Shown piece by piece: positions 7,624-15,980 of a DNA stretch of 64,000 bases. The stretch comes from Desulfomicrobium macestii. GTDB taxonomy: Bacteria > Desulfobacterota > Desulfovibrionia > Desulfovibrionales > Desulfomicrobiaceae. Made by a program: the position numbers and the translations under genes. Every line of letters begins with the position of its first letter. Within the stretch, counting starts at the first letter, position 1. The notes beneath the pieces were generated by a model, which ran no database searches, was not told where the DNA came from, and saw nothing but the letters and a program-made list of their open reading frames with translations. The stretch is taken from assembly GCF_014873765.1 (NCBI RefSeq), contig NZ_JADBGG010000010.1, positions 26,909 to 90,908 on the forward strand. The letters run 5' to 3'.

Positions 7624-9572
7624 AAGGCGTTCACCTCCGCGAGGATCTGGTTATCTGTGAAATGTTCAAGCTGGATGGCGCCCTGGGGACAGGTCACCGT
7701 GCAGATGCCGCAACCCTGACAGACCGTGTCGATGACCTCGGCCTTCGGATTGCCGAAGCGATCCTCGATGGCCTTGATGGCTCCGAACGGACAGGTCTGG
7801 ATGCATTTGCCGCAGCCGACGCAGCGGGCCGGGTTGACCCTGGAAACTGCCGGGTCGGATTCCAGCTCCTTCTTGGACAGAAGGCCCAGAACCTTGGCCG
7901 CGGCGGCACTGCCCTGACCGACGGAGGCCGGAATGTCCTTAGGGCCCTGACAGGCGCCGGCCAGGAACACGCCGGCGGTGTTGGTCTCGACGGGCTTCAA
8001 TTTGGGATGGCTCTCGACGAAGAATCCGTACTGATCCGGAGCCACGCGCAATTTTTCGCCCAGCTGCACCGCGCCCTTGGCCGATTCGGCGCCAACGGCC
8101 AGAACGACCAGATCGGCGGGAACCTCGACCTGCGTGCCGGCCAGGGTGTCCGCGCCGCGCACGATGAGCTTGTCGCCCTTGGGATAGATCATGGCCACGC
8201 GGCCGCGCACGTACTGGGCCCCGTATTCTTCCGTGGCCCGGCGGGTGAACTCGTCATAGCCCTTTCCGGGTGAGCGGATGTCCATGTAGAAGATGTAGGA
8301 CTGGGAATCAGGGATGTGATCCTTGGTCAGGATGGCCTGTTTGGCGGTGTACATGCAGCAGAAGCCCGAACAGTACGGACGGTCCACGGACTTGTCGCGC
8401 GAGCCGACGCACTGGATGAAGACCACGTTTTTGGGCTCCTTGCCGTCGGAGGGCCGCTTGACGTGCCCGCCGGTGGGACCGGAGGCCGAGAGCAGACGCT
8501 CGTACTGCATGGATGTGATCACGTCCGGGTAGCGGCCTTCGCCGTACTGCGGGTACTTGTGCCAATCGAAAAGGTCATAGCCCGTGGCCACGACGATGGC
8601 GCCCACGTCCACGTTGATCAGCTCGTCCTTCTGTTCGAAGTCGATGCACTTGACCGGACAGACCTTGGCGCACAGGCCACACTTGCCCTTGGTCAACATG
8701 ATGCACGATTCCGCGTTGATGGCCGCCTTCTTGGGGATGGCCTGCGGAAAGGGGATGTTGATGGAGGGCGCGTTGCACAGATTTTCGTTGAACTTGTCGG
8801 GAAACTTGCGGCTGGGGCATTTTTCCACGCACAGGCCGCAGCCCGTGCAATCCTTCCAGTTCACGTAGGTCGCCTTCTTGCGGATGGTGATCTGGAAGTT
8901 GCCCACATACCCGCCCACGGCTTCGATCTCGGAACAGGCGTAGAGGGTAATGTTGGGATGCTGGGCGATGTCGACCATCTTGGGGCCCAGAACGCAGGAC
9001 GAGCAGTCCACCGTGGGGAAGGTCTTGTCCAGCTTGGCCATCTTGCCGCCGATGGTCTGCTCGCGCTCGACCATGATGACTTCCTGGCCGCCGTCCGCGC
9101 AGTCCAGCGCCGCCTGGATGCCCGCCACGCCGCCGCCGATGACCAGCACGCGCTTGACCGTCTCGAAGCGTTTGGGGATCAGCGGCTTGTCGCGACGCAG
9201 TTTTTCCACGGCCATGCGCACCAGCTCGGCGGCCTTGCCCGTGTTCAGGTCCTTTGATTTGCCGATCCAGGAGACATGCTCGCGGATGTTGGCCATTTCA
9301 AACATGTAACGGTTCAGTCCGGCGCGTTCCACGGTCCGGCGGAAAGTGGGCTCGTGCATGCGCGGGGTGCAGGAGGCCACGACCACGCCGTCGAGATTCT
9401 TGTCCTTGATGGCCTGGATGATGGCGTCCTGCCCGGGCTCGGAACAGGCATACATCGTGTCCGTGGCGAAAACCACGTCCGGGTAGGTCAGGGCCGTGGC
9501 CGCAACGGACGGACAGTCCACGGTTCCGGCAATATTGCTGCCGCAATGGCAGATAAAAACACCAATTCGCAT
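7590..9572 (-). CDS. hdrA: HdrA, flavin-containing heterodisulfide reductase subunit
   Basis: A 660-residue protein, the FAD-binding and proposed electron-bifurcating core of the complex. After an N-terminal HdrA domain (MRIGVFICHCG, then ACSEPGQDAI) comes an FAD Rossmann motif (VIGGGVAGIQAALD, about residue 145). There are four [4Fe-4S] sites: CTGCGLCVEKCPSRK and CGLCAKVCPVKC in the middle, and CVGCGKCIQTCPFG and CQGCGICTVTCPQG at the C-terminus. The start at 9572 follows AGGGAGGACGCA; the upstream extension lies inside hdrB. Length and cluster content match single-FAD HdrA of sulfate reducers. Confidence 0.94.
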   Translation of the reverse strand: MRIGVFICHCGSNIAGTVDCPSVAATALTYPDVVFATDTMYACSEPGQDAIIQAIKDKNLDGVVVASCTPRMHEPTFRRTVERAGLNRYMFEMANIREHVSWIGKSKDLNTGKAAELVRMAVEKLRRDKPLIPKRFETVKRVLVIGGGVAGIQAALDCADGGQEVIMVEREQTIGGKMAKLDKTFPTVDCSSCVLGPKMVDIAQHPNITLYACSEIEAVGGYVGNFQITIRKKATYVNWKDCTGCGLCVEKCPSRKFPDKFNENLCNAPSINIPFPQAIPKKAAINAESCIMLTKGKCGLCAKVCPVKCIDFEQKDELINVDVGAIVVATGYDLFDWHKYPQYGEGRYPDVITSMQYERLLSASGPTGGHVKRPSDGKEPKNVVFIQCVGSRDKSVDRPYCSGFCCMYTAKQAILTKDHIPDSQSYIFYMDIRSPGKGYDEFTRRATEEYGAQYVRGRVAMIYPKGDKLIVRGADTLAGTQVEVPADLVVLAVGAESAKGAVQLGEKLRVAPDQYGFFVESHPKLKPVETNTAGVFLAGACQGPKDIPASVGQGSAAAAKVLGLLSKKELESDPAVSRVNPARCVGCGKCIQTCPFGAIKAIEDRFGNPKAEVIDTVCQGCGICTVTCPQGAIQLEHFTDNQILAEVNALCPPKMFANYE

Positions 9573-9582
9573 TGCGTCCTCC

Positions 9583-10467
9583 CTACCTGGCCTGCGCCGG
9601 TTGTTTGATCTTGCCCAGGGCGAGTCTCGGATCGACACAGAGCTTTTCAAAGCCAAGCACGGCGCGGTCCAGTCCCAGAGCATAGCCAAGGAGTTGGGTA
9701 TAATAGAAAACCGGGATCTTGAATTTCTCGTGCAGGGCGTGATTGATCTGCCCCTGCCGCAGGTCCAGATTCATCTGGCACAGCGGACAGGCGGTCACGA
9801 AGGCGTCGGCGCCGACATCACGTCCGGCATCCAGCAGCTTGCCCGACAGCCGAGTCACGATGTCGTTGCGCGGAATGCCGTAGGACGCCCCGCAACACTC
9901 GACCTTGAGCGCGAAAGGCACGACCTCGGCGCCAAGCGCGGTCATCAGGTTGTCCATGGCCATGGGATTTTCGTGATGGTCGAAACGCATCAGCTCCGGG
10001 GGCCTGTTCATGATGCATCCATAGTAGCAGGCGATCTTGATTCCGGTCAGGGGCTTGACCACCTTGGATTTGATCAGCTCAAGATCCACGTGCTCGGTCA
10101 GCACCTGCAACACGGACTGCGCGTCCACGTTGCCGTTGCAGGGCACGTCGAGGAGCGCATTGGCCTTGGTCCGAAATCCGGGATCTTCCATCTTGTGGGC
10201 TGCGGTGCGCAGGTTGGTCAGGCAGCTGGGACAGGGCGTGGTCACCTTGTCCATGCCCATGACCTCGACCTGGGCCAGGTTGCGGGCGGACAGGGCCGCG
10301 GACAGGACATGATTGACGGTGTGCGCGGGAGTGGAACCGCAACAGCTCCAATCCGGAATGTCCACCAGCTCCACGTCCAGGGCCTTGCAGACCGCGCGGG
10401 TGGAGCTGTCGTATTCCAGGGATGTACCCTGACCGGAACAGCCCGGATAATACGCGATTTTAAACAT
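9583..10467 (-). CDS. hdrB: HdrB, disulfide-reducing subunit with CCG domains
   Basis: A 294-residue protein with two CCG domains: PGC at residues 8-10 with SCCGSTPAH and CPSCLTN, then CYYGCIMNRP, VECCGASYG and CPLCQMNL. In methanogen HdrB these cysteines bind two noncubane [4Fe-4S] clusters at which the heterodisulfide is cleaved. In sulfate reducers the disulfide substrate is proposed to be DsrC or another thiol protein rather than CoM-S-S-CoB. It overlaps hdrC by 8 bases and is followed 10 bases later by hdrA. Confidence 0.93.
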   Translation of the reverse strand: MFKIAYYPGCSGQGTSLEYDSSTRAVCKALDVELVDIPDWSCCGSTPAHTVNHVLSAALSARNLAQVEVMGMDKVTTPCPSCLTNLRTAAHKMEDPGFRTKANALLDVPCNGNVDAQSVLQVLTEHVDLELIKSKVVKPLTGIKIACYYGCIMNRPPELMRFDHHENPMAMDNLMTALGAEVVPFALKVECCGASYGIPRNDIVTRLSGKLLDAGRDVGADAFVTACPLCQMNLDLRQGQINHALHEKFKIPVFYYTQLLGYALGLDRAVLGFEKLCVDPRLALGKIKQPAQAR

Positions 10468-11068
10468 TGTCGCCTCCTTTGCGGAACCGCTCGAAAATGC
10501 GGGCCACCTGTTCGCGTCCCTGGATCTGGTGCGGTTTGAAGGGCAGCTTGCCGCGCATGAGAGCCTGCGGAGCCAGATCGACGTCGGTGAATACGCGGCC
10601 GGAGCGCGTCATGTACGCGGCCATGAGACCCAGCTCATAGGCGCGTCCATGGCGCTCGACCGAGGCCAGAAACGAGTCGGCGAAAATCTTCACGGAGCGC
10701 TCCGTGGCGTACCCGGCTTCCCGGGCCATGTGCCGACAGACATCCATGACCAGCGCGACATCGATCTTGTTCGGACAGCGCGTGGTACAGGATTGACAGG
10801 AGCCACACAGCCACAATGAACGGCTTTTCAGGACTGCTTCCTTTTGTCCGGTCTGAATCAGACGCATGATCTGACTGACCGAATAATCGTAGGCGAACGT
10901 GTACGGACACCCGGCCGTACAGTTGCCGCACTGGTAGCATGTTCTGATTTTCTGATGGCTGCGGGCTTCGACCTCGGCGACAAACTCAAGGTCGGCAGTG
11001 GCAAGATCAAAGATTTGCATGGACATACCCAACTTGCGGTAAAGAACGGCGAACCGTCCGGTTGACAT
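10460..11068 (-). CDS. hdrC: HdrC, 4Fe-4S subunit of heterodisulfide reductase
   Basis: A 202-residue protein with two ferredoxin-type [4Fe-4S] motifs, CYQCGNCTAGCPYT near residue 44 and CGSCQSCTTRCPNK near 88, that carries electrons from HdrA to HdrB. The start is uncertain: the ATG at 11068 is preceded by a weak GGGGCGGG, and an internal ATG at 11026 would give 188 residues. It is the first gene of hdrCBA-flxDCBA. In D. vulgaris an alcohol dehydrogenase gene adjoins this operon; here the neighbour is a dihydrolipoyl dehydrogenase ending at 11357, behind its own terminator. Confidence 0.9.
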   Translation of the reverse strand: MSTGRFAVLYRKLGMSMQIFDLATADLEFVAEVEARSHQKIRTCYQCGNCTAGCPYTFAYDYSVSQIMRLIQTGQKEAVLKSRSLWLCGSCQSCTTRCPNKIDVALVMDVCRHMAREAGYATERSVKIFADSFLASVERHGRAYELGLMAAYMTRSGRVFTDVDLAPQALMRGKLPFKPHQIQGREQVARIFERFRKGGDNV

Positions 11069-11118
11069 GAATCCCGCCCCGAAAAAAATCTACGCGCACA
11101 ATGAACCTTTTTGACACA

Positions 11119-11134
11119 CCGTCCGAACGGACGG
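11119..11134. promoter_or_regulatory. Palindrome in the hdrC promoter region
   Basis: A perfect inverted repeat CCGTCCG-AA-CGGACGG about 50 bases upstream of the hdrC start, in the only sizeable gap ahead of the seven-gene operon. Its position suits an operator. It does not match the Rex consensus TTGTGAA-N-TTCACAA. No regulator gene for it is evident nearby. Confidence 0.45.
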
Positions 11135-11290
11135 GTGATCCAAATTGATACAACGTATCCACTGAAAGTGTGTGTTTCCGGGACATGGGTTTTCTAATAA
11201 GCAGATTTGATGCCATAGTATCCATTGGCTTGCGTTGTCCAGCGCCGGGGGACATCTCGCGGTTTTCGACGGAGAGAATGCCAACCATGC

Positions 11291-11334
11291 AAAAAAATCA
11301 GCGGCCTGAACCGAGAACCGATACAGACCGCTGA
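11291..11334 (-). terminator. Intrinsic terminator after lpdA
   Basis: On the minus strand TCAGCGG pairs with CCGCTGA across a 30-base loop, followed by seven T. It lies 23 bases past the lpdA stop and separates the lipoyl/arylsulfotransferase genes from the hdr-flx operon. Confidence 0.75.
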
Positions 11335-11356
11335 AAACTGGACAGAATCAGCCTCA

Positions 11357-12769
11357 CTAGAGCAGGTGCGCCGTCTCGAAAATGCCCTCGGCCAGTGTCG
11401 GATGAGCATGTATGGTCCGGGCCAGGTCTTTGGCAGTGGCGCCGAGCTGCATGGCCAGGGTCGGCTCCGCGATGATGTCCGAGACGTGGGCGCCTGCCAG
11501 GTGCGCGCCAAGAAGCTTGCCCGAGTCGGCGTCCACCACCAGCTTGAAGAGCCCCGCCAGCTCGCCCATGGCCTGGGCCTTGCCCAGTTCACGGAAGTTG
11601 CTCTGCGGGCAGGTCACGTTGAAGCCCTGCTCCCGCGCCAGGGCCTCGGTCAGACCCACCGTGGCCACCTCGGGAGAGGTGAAGACCGCCGCCGGCACCT
11701 TGGAGTAATCCATGTCCTCGAACGCACCCAGACAGTTCCTCACCGCCACGAGCCCTTCCATGGCCGCCACGTGGGCCAGCATGACCCGCGCCGGGCCAAG
11801 CACGTCGCCTACGGCGTAGATGCCAGGCACAGAAGTCTCCAGGCGAGCGTCGGCCTTGATCCAACCGCGCTGATCCGTCTCCACGCCAGCCTCGGCCAGG
11901 CCCAGGCCAGACGTGTTGGGCACGCGCCCCACGGCCACCAGGACCACGTCGGCTTCCAGCACGCTCTCCTTCTGCGCCGACGCCGGAAGGTCCTTCACGA
12001 AAGGCGAGGGCCCGAGCGTCACCTGCACGCCCGTCTCCGTCACTTCCGCTTTGGTGGCCGTGCGCGCCAGCTCGCAGGCGATGCCGCGCTTCTTCATCTC
12101 ACGCTGGATGAGCTTGCTCAGGTCCGCGTCGATGGACGGCACGGGGAGGATGCGGTCCAGCCCCTCCACCACCGTCACCTTTGAACCGAAGGCCTGGAAG
12201 ATGAAGGCCAGTTCGCAGCCAATGACGCCGCCGCCGACCACCAGCATCCGTTTCGGGACGGTCTGCAGTTCCAGGGCGTCGTCGCTGGTGATAATGCGCT
12301 CGTGGTCAACGGGCAGGGTCGGAATGTTCAGGGTGCTCGACCCTGTGGCGATGATGACCCTGTCGCCTTCCACTTCCTGCACCGCTCCGTCGGCACCGTG
12401 CACGCGCACCAGGCACGCGCTTAATACCTCGCCCCGGCCGCGCAGCAGCGTGACCTTGAGTTTGGAGCACGTCTTCTCCAGACCGCCGCGCAGAATCCCG
12501 GACACCTTGTCCTTGCGCGCGATGATGGCGGGCATGTCCGGCACGGCCTCACCGGCCCCGCTGATGCCGAACTCGGCCAGGCGATGCGCCGTCTCCAGCG
12601 CCTCGGCCGAGGCCTTCAGGGTCTTGGTCGGGATGCAGCCCCAGTTCAGACAGGTCCCGCCCATGTGGGCGGATTCCACCAGAGTCACCTCGGCCCCGGC
12701 CTTGGCCGCGGAAAACGCCGCAGTGTACCCGCCGGGGCCGCCGCCAATGATGGTGATGCGTTGCGCCAT
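11357..12769 (-). CDS. lpdA: Dihydrolipoyl dehydrogenase
   Basis: A 470-residue flavoprotein that reoxidises a dihydrolipoyl carrier with NAD+, or reduces it in reverse. FAD motif GGGPGGYTAAFSAA begins near residue 9; the redox disulfide is C40/C45 in GGTCLNWGCIPTK; the NAD motif is VVGGGVIGCE near 180; the C-terminal catalytic His-Pro-Glu region is HAHPTLAEGI. Length is normal. It closes a minus-strand run after gcvH, with repeat R2 copy 2 between them. No GcvP, GcvT or 2-oxoacid dehydrogenase E1/E2 is encoded nearby, so its partner here is probably the lone H-protein. Confidence 0.94.
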   Translation of the reverse strand: MAQRITIIGGGPGGYTAAFSAAKAGAEVTLVESAHMGGTCLNWGCIPTKTLKASAEALETAHRLAEFGISGAGEAVPDMPAIIARKDKVSGILRGGLEKTCSKLKVTLLRGRGEVLSACLVRVHGADGAVQEVEGDRVIIATGSSTLNIPTLPVDHERIITSDDALELQTVPKRMLVVGGGVIGCELAFIFQAFGSKVTVVEGLDRILPVPSIDADLSKLIQREMKKRGIACELARTATKAEVTETGVQVTLGPSPFVKDLPASAQKESVLEADVVLVAVGRVPNTSGLGLAEAGVETDQRGWIKADARLETSVPGIYAVGDVLGPARVMLAHVAAMEGLVAVRNCLGAFEDMDYSKVPAAVFTSPEVATVGLTEALAREQGFNVTCPQSNFRELGKAQAMGELAGLFKLVVDADSGKLLGAHLAGAHVSDIIAEPTLAMQLGATAKDLARTIHAHPTLAEGIFETAHLL

Positions 12770-12791
12770 GGCAACCTCCTTTGTCAGGACG

Positions 12792-12933
12792 CCCCAAAAC
12801 GGCGATCTGCTGCGTCAGCGAAAAAATCCAGACCGCTTATGTATGAGCAATACACTGCCCGCCCTGGATTTTTTCGCTTCCTTGCATCTCACCATTTTTG
12901 AACGGCCTGCGATTTTTGAATTTTTCAACAGTC
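12792..12933. repeat. Intergenic repeat R2, copy 2
   Basis: A 142-bp element between gcvH and lpdA. It contains a perfect 15-bp inverted repeat: AGCGAAAAAATCCAG at 12817-12831 and CTGGATTTTTTCGCT at 12864-12878. The same element occurs at 4158-4297 (same orientation) and 40862-41001 (inverted). It lies inside a transcribed operon gap, so it is presumably present in the mRNA. Confidence 0.85.
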
Positions 12934-13046
12934 AGCTATGTATAAAGATGCGCCCGAGTCGTGCGGGCCGTGCTCATTCAGCTTGGTCCCGCGCCAGCCT
13001 AAACGCAGGCCGGCGCAAAGACCGGGAGGGAGATCGAGCGGAAAGG

Positions 13047-13430
13047 TTAGGCCGAGATGATCTTCTGGTATTCGGCCGCGGTGATGATCGCTTCGGACAG
13101 GTCGTCCGGCTTGATGCGCACCAGCCACCCGGCGCCGTAGGGGTCGGAGTTGACCAGTTCGGGAGTGTCGGAGAGCGCTTCGTTGACCTCCGCCACCATG
13201 CCCGAGAGCGGGATGATGGCCGGGGAGACGACCTTGGCCGACTCGATCTCGGCGCAGGACACGCCCTGGTCGAAATGCGAACCTACCTCGGGCAGGTCGA
13301 TGAAGATGACCTCGCCAAGCTGGTCCTGGGCAAAGTCGGTGATGCCGATGACAAACGAGCCGTCGCCGGCCTCTTTGGCCCAGAGGTGCTCGGCGTGATA
13401 GCGGCGGTCGTCAGGAAAGTTCAATGCCAT
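13047..13430 (-). CDS. gcvH: Lipoyl carrier protein of the GcvH family
   Basis: A 127-residue H-protein. The conserved core is HLWAKE (residues 15-20), VIGITDFAQDQLGEVIFIDL, and the lipoylation site EIESAKVVS with K66 as the modified lysine. In glycine cleavage it shuttles an aminomethyl group, but glycine decarboxylase and aminomethyltransferase genes are absent from the window. Lone GcvH-like proteins near hdr genes act as sulfur carriers (LbpA) in the sHdr pathway of sulfur oxidisers; that role is only an analogy here. It sits between the glutaredoxin-like gene and lpdA. A strong GC hairpin (12991-13016) lies just after its stop. Confidence 0.9.
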   Translation of the reverse strand: MALNFPDDRRYHAEHLWAKEAGDGSFVIGITDFAQDQLGEVIFIDLPEVGSHFDQGVSCAEIESAKVVSPAIIPLSGMVAEVNEALSDTPELVNSDPYGAGWLVRIKPDDLSEAIITAAEYQKIISA

Positions 13431-13459
13431 GATGTGTCCTCCATGGGTTCTCGTGCGTA

Positions 13460-14278
13460 TCAGTGTGCCTCGGGCTTGCGAATCTCGGCCTTGACCAGGG
13501 ACGAACGCACCTTGGAGCGGTACGGCAGCAGGGCCTGGTTCTCCAGTGCTTCGAGCCCGTCGGCTTGCTGCGCCTCGATGAAAACTGGCAGCATGCGGTC
13601 GCTGCAGGCGTCGAGGACCATCTTCGCGGCCTCCCCGGCCTCGGCGGGGGTGACGCGGGTCATGCCGTCGCCATTGGCGTAGGCCGAGGCCAGAACGCGG
13701 ATGAGGCCGTCGACGTGGGCCCGGGTCAGGACGATGCTCTGCTTCAGGTCCTCGGCGGACAGCTCCCCTCCGGCGATAACCGGGTACAGGGCGGCCGGGC
13801 CGATGATGTCCAGCACCATGCGGGTGACGAAGCCTTCGTCCAAAACACGCTTCAGCAGGTCGGCGCGGCGGCCGTCGGCATGCAGCTCAACAGTCAGGCC
13901 GCCCTTGGCCAGCAGACGCACCAGAGTGACAAAGTTGTCTTCCTGGCCTTCGGGACAGGCCGACACATTGAGACCGGAAATCCAGCCGTGCAGCAGCTCG
14001 CTGCGCGTCACGCAGGCTTCCAGCACGCGGCCCGACAGCAGGTAGGCCAGAATTTCGCCCGTACCCTGCTTGATGACCTGCCCGTCATCGAAAATTGGAA
14101 ATTCCACGCCCTCGGGGTTGCGGTAGATGGAGGAACGGTTGGCGCGGTAGTATTTATTGAAGATGTCCTTGTCTTCCTTGAAATCGAAGGTCGTGTACTC
14201 CTGCCCGCGTTCATCCAGGAACGCCTTGACGATCTTGCAGCGCAGGCAGTCAGGGGCGGTGTAGAGGGTGATGCTCAT
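13460..14278 (-). CDS. Glutaredoxin-like N-terminal domain fused to an unrecognised C-terminal domain
   Basis: A 272-residue protein. Residues 1-85 are a glutaredoxin/GST-N thioredoxin fold with a CxxC active site at C11 and C14 (TAPDCLRCK), FDFKEDKD, and the cis-Pro region VEFPIFDDGQVIKQG. Residues about 90-260 match no family I can name; they contain one Cys (NVSACPEG) and are mainly helical. The start at 14278 is the ATG nine bases after GGAG; the ATG three codons earlier is too close to that site. It lies between the arylsulfotransferase-family gene and gcvH (30-base gap), so it probably acts with them as a thiol or disulfide partner. That is inference. Confidence 0.8.
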   Translation of the reverse strand: MSITLYTAPDCLRCKIVKAFLDERGQEYTTFDFKEDKDIFNKYYRANRSSIYRNPEGVEFPIFDDGQVIKQGTGEILAYLLSGRVLEACVTRSELLHGWISGLNVSACPEGQEDNFVTLVRLLAKGGLTVELHADGRRADLLKRVLDEGFVTRMVLDIIGPAALYPVIAGGELSAEDLKQSIVLTRAHVDGLIRVLASAYANGDGMTRVTPAEAGEAAKMVLDACSDRMLPVFIEAQQADGLEALENQALLPYRSKVRSSLVKAEIRKPEAH

Positions 14279-14332
14279 GATTTTCATTCTCCGGAAAATG
14301 CGGGAGCAGCCGAACTGCCCCCGCAGGGATTG

Positions 14333-15778
14333 TTACTCGTCGTCTTCGATGGAGGCCACGCACAGGGCGTTGCTGCCGCCGTAGGGCACGCAGCCGTCCA
14401 CGCTCACTTCCTTGGCGCGGTCGCCGAACGCGGCGGCCCCGGGAACGCGGAACGTGTTCACATCAAGGGGTGCAATGGGCGTCTCCACCGGCTTCTCCAC
14501 CTGCGGTACCCACTCGTAAGGCACACGGTAGGCGCGGTAGGTCATGTTCATGGGGATGAACTTGCCCTTGTAGGGAGAAATGAATTCCCACACTATCTCA
14601 TAGTCGGGGGTGACCTCGAACACGCGGCCGTTGGAACCTTCGGTGATCAGCGTGTTGCCGTTGGGCAGGCGCTGCATGCCGCTGATGAACGGGCTGTAGA
14701 AGCGGTTGCTGTCCATGGGGAACAGGAACCCGGCTTCGCTCGGGGTGTACTGCCAGACGATCTTCATGGCCACGGGATCGATCTCCAGCACGCGGGAATA
14801 GTCGCGCAGGGCGGCCTTCACTCCCGTGGGAGCGCCCGGGTTGGGCACGTCGTAGCCGCCCCACCCGCCGTTGTCGAAAATGAGGATGTTGCCTGCGCCG
14901 GGCAGACCGGCCGGGATCATGTGGCAGTGGTGCTGGCCGATGATCCAGCCAATGGCCTTGAGTTCCGGGGTCGAGTCGTAGTCCGGGCCCAGCTTCCAGA
15001 CGACCTTGCCGGTCTTCTTGTCGATGATGAAGGTGATGTTGGCCTCGCGGCCGTCAACGATGATGTTGTCCGGATGGAAGCGCTCGTCGCCCGCATCGTA
15101 CCACTTGTTGGGGCCAAGGACCGACATGGAGTTGATATGCATCCAGTCGCCCATGCCCTCGGGCTGGGTCGGACGGTAGTTGGGATTGCGGGCCAGGGTG
15201 TTCTTGGGCCCTTCGCGGAAGCCGAACTCCGCGAAATGCTCATGGCAGTTCCACTCCCAGACGATCTCGCCTTCCCAGTTCACTTCCAGGATGAGGTCGT
15301 CCAGGAGCAGCTTGTCGGAAATGGCCGAATTGCGAGCGTTGCGGTGCGCCAGGACCAGGGTATTACCCGAATCGGTCTTGGGCTCCATGCCGGGAGCATA
15401 GTAACCCACGGGGTTGCCCTCGCGCTGGAAGTCGTGGTGATAGCGCGCCATCCAGCGCCCCTCGTAGCCCGGATCCTCGATGTACTCGTTCTGGTCGAAA
15501 CTCCACACGACATTGCCGTCCCAGTCGATCTGCACCACGTCGATGCCGTCCTGCACGCTGAACTTGCCGTCGCGACGGCCGCGGCTGGACATCAGGTAGC
15601 CGCCGGGAAAAATCTTGTTGGGCATACCCAGCACGCCCTTCCAAACATTGTGTTCACGGCCGTTCATGTCCATCAGAACGGCGCCCACTTCCTGGGCCTG
15701 AAAAATGGTAAGCCCGTTCCAGCACTTTTCGGGGTTGTAAACCGTCACGCCGGTGGGATAAATGGTTGGATGACCCAT
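14333..15778 (-). CDS. Arylsulfotransferase (ASST) family protein without signal peptide
   Basis: A 481-residue protein with the repeated beta-propeller blade pattern of ASST proteins: DGIDVVQIDWDGNVVWSF, LILEVNWEGEIVWEW, ITFIIDKKTGKVVWKLG, and RVFEVTPDYEIVWEF. Candidate catalytic histidines lie in HRNARN, MHINSM and GQHHCHMIP; in E. coli ASST a His carries the sulfate in transfer between phenolic acceptors. The start at 15778 is set by AAGGAG eight bases upstream; it has no signal peptide, unlike the periplasmic E. coli enzyme. The C-terminal tail carries two cysteines (DGCVPYGGSNALCVAS). Its promoter region has a 16-bp site shared with two neighbours. Substrate unknown. Confidence 0.8.
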   Translation of the reverse strand: MGHPTIYPTGVTVYNPEKCWNGLTIFQAQEVGAVLMDMNGREHNVWKGVLGMPNKIFPGGYLMSSRGRRDGKFSVQDGIDVVQIDWDGNVVWSFDQNEYIEDPGYEGRWMARYHHDFQREGNPVGYYAPGMEPKTDSGNTLVLAHRNARNSAISDKLLLDDLILEVNWEGEIVWEWNCHEHFAEFGFREGPKNTLARNPNYRPTQPEGMGDWMHINSMSVLGPNKWYDAGDERFHPDNIIVDGREANITFIIDKKTGKVVWKLGPDYDSTPELKAIGWIIGQHHCHMIPAGLPGAGNILIFDNGGWGGYDVPNPGAPTGVKAALRDYSRVLEIDPVAMKIVWQYTPSEAGFLFPMDSNRFYSPFISGMQRLPNGNTLITEGSNGRVFEVTPDYEIVWEFISPYKGKFIPMNMTYRAYRVPYEWVPQVEKPVETPIAPLDVNTFRVPGAAAFGDRAKEVSVDGCVPYGGSNALCVASIEDDE

Positions 15779-15889
15779 CTGATGCACTCCTTTTTTCTGG
15801 TGATAAAGGACAGGCCAGCGCCGCCCGGCCATGTCCACGTCTTTTGCCTTGTCTGCGGAACGTCTTTCCATGAAAAACATGGGCAGCGC

Positions 15890-15905
15890 TGTTGCGTTCC
15901 TTACA
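15890..15905. promoter_or_regulatory. Shared 16-bp site upstream of the arylsulfotransferase-family gene
   Basis: TGTTGCGTTCCTTACA, about 110 bases ahead of the start at 15778. It matches the sites at 16990-17005 and 18065-18080 in the pattern K-GC, four variable bases, then STTACA. Candidate binding site for the CRP/FNR regulator encoded at 17202-17906. Confidence 0.45.
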
Positions 15906-15980
15906 AATCCGTAAAAAAACTTTTTTGCATTCCTTCGAAATATTCCAGCATCCTAGCGAAACACCTTTTTTTTCGAATAT

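Noticed and set aside
11069..11356. Rex or FNR-type operator ahead of hdrC
   Set aside because: No TTGTGAA-N-TTCACAA or TTGAT-N4-ATCAA match was found; only the CCGTCCG palindrome stands out.
13047..13430. Glycine cleavage system
   Set aside because: H-protein and Lpd are present, but P and T proteins are not in the window, and the gene neighbours are unrelated to glycine metabolism.
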